Assembly (NCBI GenBank): GCA_023957215.1
Contig: JAMLHH010000020.1
Span: forward strand, 1 to 57,293
DNA from: Chitinophagales bacterium
GTDB lineage: Bacteria; Bacteroidota; Bacteroidia; Chitinophagales; JADIYW01
Direction of reading: 5' to 3'
DNA: 57,293 bases
The notes under the pieces: model-generated
Database searches by the model: none
What the model was told of the DNA's origin: nothing
What the model saw: the letters and a program-made list of their open reading frames with translations, nothing else
Translations under genes and position numbers: made by a program
Shown here: positions 55,601 through 57,293 of the stretch, one piece after another
Position numbering within the stretch: the first letter of the stretch is position 1
Layout of the letters: each line of letters begins with the position of its first letter

Positions 55601-56162
55601 AGAAAAAATCGGTTAAAACTGGGATTTCCACTGCTTCCGTACTGATAAATAATCCCCTTTTCTTCAATTCGGCAATTAAATTGAGCAAATGGAGCTCAAA
55701 AACGAGAAACGGGTTGTTGTCGATTTCTTCACTTAATTTATAAACGACTGAAGCCAAGTGTTTGCAAGGCACAGCCCAATCGGGGCAACTGCATTGCATC
55801 TTAAAATCAGTCCATTGCTGCGGGAAAACTTTCAAGCCGTTTTTCTCGGCCATTTCCAATAAAGACGGATCCAATTCCCGATTCAATAATTTGGAGATAA
55901 TAAATGGCTTTTCGGCAATGGAATCCATGAAATTCCCTAATTCGGGTTCAAAAAATGGCGGCAGAATAATATCTACTTTATAAGGTGTTTTTCTACTTCC
56001 GGCAACTTTGGCTGAGATTCTATTGTCGGTAATTTTTATTTGCTGTACCGCTCCTTTCCTTGCATAAGTCGCACCTCGTGGAAGCCGATTACTATAATCA
56101 ATGTTATTTAATGCCAACAACCATTTTTCTCCCCACCATGTTTTACCGAAATTTTTCGCCAT
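52650..56162 (-). CDS. SWIM zinc-finger SNF2/Rad54-type helicase
   Basis: The 1170-residue protein has an N-terminal SWIM zinc finger (about residues 120-140, CSCPDWAVPCKHLAS). A long middle region follows with no clear domain. The C-terminal 470 residues are an SNF2-type ATPase: motif I ADDMGLGKT near residue 727, motif II IDEAQ near 821, and motif VI near GLNLTAANHVIHYDLWWNP and QATDRAYRIGQKSN. Such proteins translocate on double-stranded DNA. They are widespread in Bacteroidota with no settled function. The gene is upstream of the restriction-modification block on the same strand, but that block has its own promoter, so a shared role is not shown. Confidence 0.92.
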   Translation of the reverse strand: MAKNFGKTWWGEKWLLALNNIDYSNRLPRGATYARKGAVQQIKITDNRISAKVAGSRKTPYKVDIILPPFFEPELGNFMDSIAEKPFIISKLLNRELDPSLLEMAEKNGLKVFPQQWTDFKMQCSCPDWAVPCKHLASVVYKLSEEIDNNPFLVFELHLLNLIAELKKRGLFISTEAVEIPVLTDFFFEKGKTKTKKEKIEFDNRNAYQKLSFSSLSPIHESLFLLLAENPVFYNSNADFKEKYAKQIRRIVKNGQRILTGKVSFPNALKQAEKDSSSVNKHSVNRILIDENFDALVKINENDFSVRDFMLELSQIPSNKTLDYQPSTASLHTLFHLALHLVSNGGIVPQIVIKPSKQYGIRWLPAFISKEVRALTEKMSEILPPDIFWWQTPKTEKVIEKDTTTNLLSVFITELVDLLSTEESQDIFNDLFFKNQEYAFNAPGEGASAGGIQTWLQKYYLTQGEIRPQLVVSESINDSFLLEINVSGFNQSVEEYIPLKEILTSKKHENQKLEVLQTMATLSGFIPGLEEYINSNGAHLLEMDNETFTPFLLQMIPVIRLLDMEVLLPKSLQQILKPKPSVKLKAKSGKSFLNISKMLEFDWQVAIGDRVMSEEEFKKLLKKSDGLIKYKSQYIYVGQEELAKLHKHFSSNHELSAFEMLRVALSGEYEGAKVALDKEVIQLIKELTEVKEVPLPAIHAKLRPYQKRGYSWMYRNAKIGFGSVLADDMGLGKTLQVITTLLKYKEDGLLRERKALVIAPTGLLTNWQAEIEKFAPSLSVCLFHGTNRKVTEDFDVLLTSYGIARSDTAKFKKMPWHSLVIDEAQNIKNSDTAQSKAIKSIKADNFIAMSGTPVENRLSELWSIMDYSNRGFLGNAKTFKDDFGTPIETYNDVETAEKLKKVTAPFMMRRLKSDKSIISDLPDKIEMDVFGTLAKEQAGLYEKTLEEALMTVEAVDATNSKDLFRRQGLVLQMILALKQICNHPTQFLKNNKLDASLSGKMDLLFDKLDTILESGEKVLIFTQFKEMGNLLQHFIAERYQETPMFYHGGNSVKQRNEMVHNFQTNPADKIFILSLKAAGTGLNLTAANHVIHYDLWWNPAVEAQATDRAYRIGQKSNVMVHRFITKNTFEERINEMIQSKKALAEMTVSTGENWIGNLSNKELKELFEMR

Positions 56163-56441
56163 GTATTGAAATTTTTGGATTAAAAATAATTTATTTTAAG
56201 GAATATATCACTTGATTTTCTTTTAAACCACAAGGTGGCACAGTAGGTTGAGGTCTTTCATTTCTTCACTATTGATTAAAACGACATCTGTAAAAATGCT
56301 ATTGTTATTCATGACGGTTCCATCATCGCAAAAAACAGAAAAGAAGGTGGTTTGGAATTTTTGTCTTATTTGAGAAAATAGGATCTTTTGTGTAAACCTA
56401 TTTCAGGGCAAAACAAATTGCTCAACAAATCTTTATGGCAA
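56163..56441. other. Intergenic sequence, possible small remnant
   Basis: On the minus strand a 29-codon frame starting MNNNSIFTDVVLINSEEMKD lies between the outer-membrane gene and the helicase. It is too short to judge. No promoter or hairpin stands out. Confidence 0.25.
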
Positions 56442-57293
56442 CTAAAACCTTGCCCTCAATTGTATCTTGATTTCAGATCTCCGATTATTGGGCAATTCTT
56501 CCAATCCGCTACCGAAAATTTCTATATCACTTCTAAATGTTTGGGCATATCGCAACCACAAATCCAATCTTCTCTGTAATCTGATTTTTGCCAAAAGATA
56601 AGCACGAGAACCTCTCCCCAAATATGCAGGGATAGAAAATGCATATAATACATCGTTTTCAAACGCATAAATCCTCGCATCATAATCTCCTACATTGAAG
56701 ACAGCATAACGACCTTGTAAGGTGACTTTTCTAGATGGAAACTGATATCCGATATCTTGATAGAATACATATCCTTTTTTCAAAGTGCTGACACCATCAT
56801 TAAAGAAACTCCACTCACCACGGGTTTTAAAGGTCCAATTGCTATTCGGTTTGTAGCTAAAATTAAGTCGTAATGAAGATTTTTTATAATTTTTCACATC
56901 GGTAATAGATTCTGTCGTACGGGTAATATTTCTGGGATTGGACTTGAAACGAAAACGGGTATAAAATTCAAATCTTCTACTTGGTCTGAAATTCCATTCG
57001 TGCAAAATATCATAACCATTGGTATTGGCTTTATCAATTCTATATTTCATCCAAGAAAAGTGATAGATATCCACGTAATTATTCACCCGTATTTTGGGGT
57101 TGATTGTGAAAGAAACTCCGGCATATAAACCGTGTTCGTTTGTAGGATTGGTATTTGTCGTTTCGCCAAATGCACTTCCTGCCAAAGTTTGGTAATTTTT
57201 AGCATATAGACGATGTACGATACTCAAAGAAATTCCGGGAGTCGGTCTCGCACTGATACCATGCAAGAAAGCATAACCACCATTATCTGATAA
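56442..57293 (-). CDS. Partial outer-membrane beta-barrel protein, N-terminus outside window
   Basis: The frame is open from the right edge, so only the C-terminal 283 residues are seen. They consist of alternating aromatic beta strands (RFEFYTRFRFKSN, SSLRLNFSYKPNSNWTFKTR) and end in a phenylalanine (KIQLRARF), the mark of an outer-membrane barrel. The ending LWLRYAQTFRSDIEIFGSG resembles, from memory, the C-terminus of large Bacteroidota proteins that carry ComEA-like helix-hairpin-helix repeats at the N-terminus. The missing N-terminal part would decide this. Confidence 0.65.
   Translation of the reverse strand, partial: LSDNGGYAFLHGISARPTPGISLSIVHRLYAKNYQTLAGSAFGETTNTNPTNEHGLYAGVSFTINPKIRVNNYVDIYHFSWMKYRIDKANTNGYDILHEWNFRPSRRFEFYTRFRFKSNPRNITRTTESITDVKNYKKSSLRLNFSYKPNSNWTFKTRGEWSFFNDGVSTLKKGYVFYQDIGYQFPSRKVTLQGRYAVFNVGDYDARIYAFENDVLYAFSIPAYLGRGSRAYLLAKIRLQRRLDLWLRYAQTFRSDIEIFGSGLEELPNNRRSEIKIQLRARF

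Noticed and set aside
52650..56162. The SWIM/SNF2 helicase as part of the restriction system
   Set aside because: The restriction operon has its own promoter after a 340-bp gap, and such helicases are common in Bacteroidota without restriction genes.
1..57293. CRISPR arrays, tRNA or rRNA genes
   Set aside because: No regularly spaced repeats, cloverleaf sequences or rRNA segments were seen in any intergenic region.

Overview
The window is AT-rich chromosomal DNA of a Bacteroidota bacterium. The signs are two secreted proteins with type IX secretion (T9SS) C-terminal sorting domains, a type III glutamine synthetase (GlnN), a complex I operon whose NuoG is the short form, starts without Shine-Dalgarno sequences, and several TAnnTTTG promoter boxes. 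I cannot name the genus. There are no rRNA, tRNA or CRISPR loci.

Layout. 1-6211 (minus): a partial lipoprotein, glnN, a membrane protein and metG; a perfect 21-bp inverted repeat lies in the glnN leader. 6702-9470 (plus): a secreted metzincin and rsmG. 9506-10602: a half-size AraC-type HTH protein and a META-like lipoprotein or secreted protein. 10747-15617 (minus): a compact cluster of a single-module KS-AT-ACP polyketide synthase, tsaC/sua5 and a phosphopantetheinyl transferase. 15887-19046 (plus): trpEGD behind a complete attenuator with a WWW leader peptide. 19068-23435 (minus): trxA, a DUF721/DciA-like gene, recF, an SGNH hydrolase and yebC. 23514-36216 (minus): nuoA to nuoN, all fourteen genes. 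36614-37678: a decayed IS630 element lying against the start of mutS2. 37656-46837: mutS2, trhO, a TMTC-like membrane/TPR protein, a BioA-like protein, and oxyR divergent from dps and ahpC. 46966-48524: an intact IS1634-type element. 48773-52306 (minus): an HaeIII-type restriction-modification operon (XRE regulator, cytosine methyltransferase, endonuclease, unknown ORF, frameshifted adenine methyltransferase). 52650-56162 (minus): a SWIM/SNF2 helicase. 56442-end (minus): the C-terminal barrel of an outer-membrane protein.

How the genes work together. The nuo genes encode a whole NADH:quinone oxidoreductase. The phosphopantetheinyl transferase is well placed to activate the polyketide synthase carrier domain. 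OxyR has the two redox cysteines and is divergent from the peroxide-defence genes dps and ahpC, so it probably controls them. The trp leader would couple trpEGD transcription to charged tRNA-Trp. The restriction-modification block sits between an insertion sequence and the helicase gene and looks acquired.

The observations I rate highest are: a BioA-like aminotransferase (43290-44564) that has lost the PLP-binding lysine, the PLP-binding aspartate and the substrate arginine; the trp attenuator; the isolated KS-AT-ACP synthase; and the adenine methyltransferase broken at a homopolymer inside the HaeIII-type operon.
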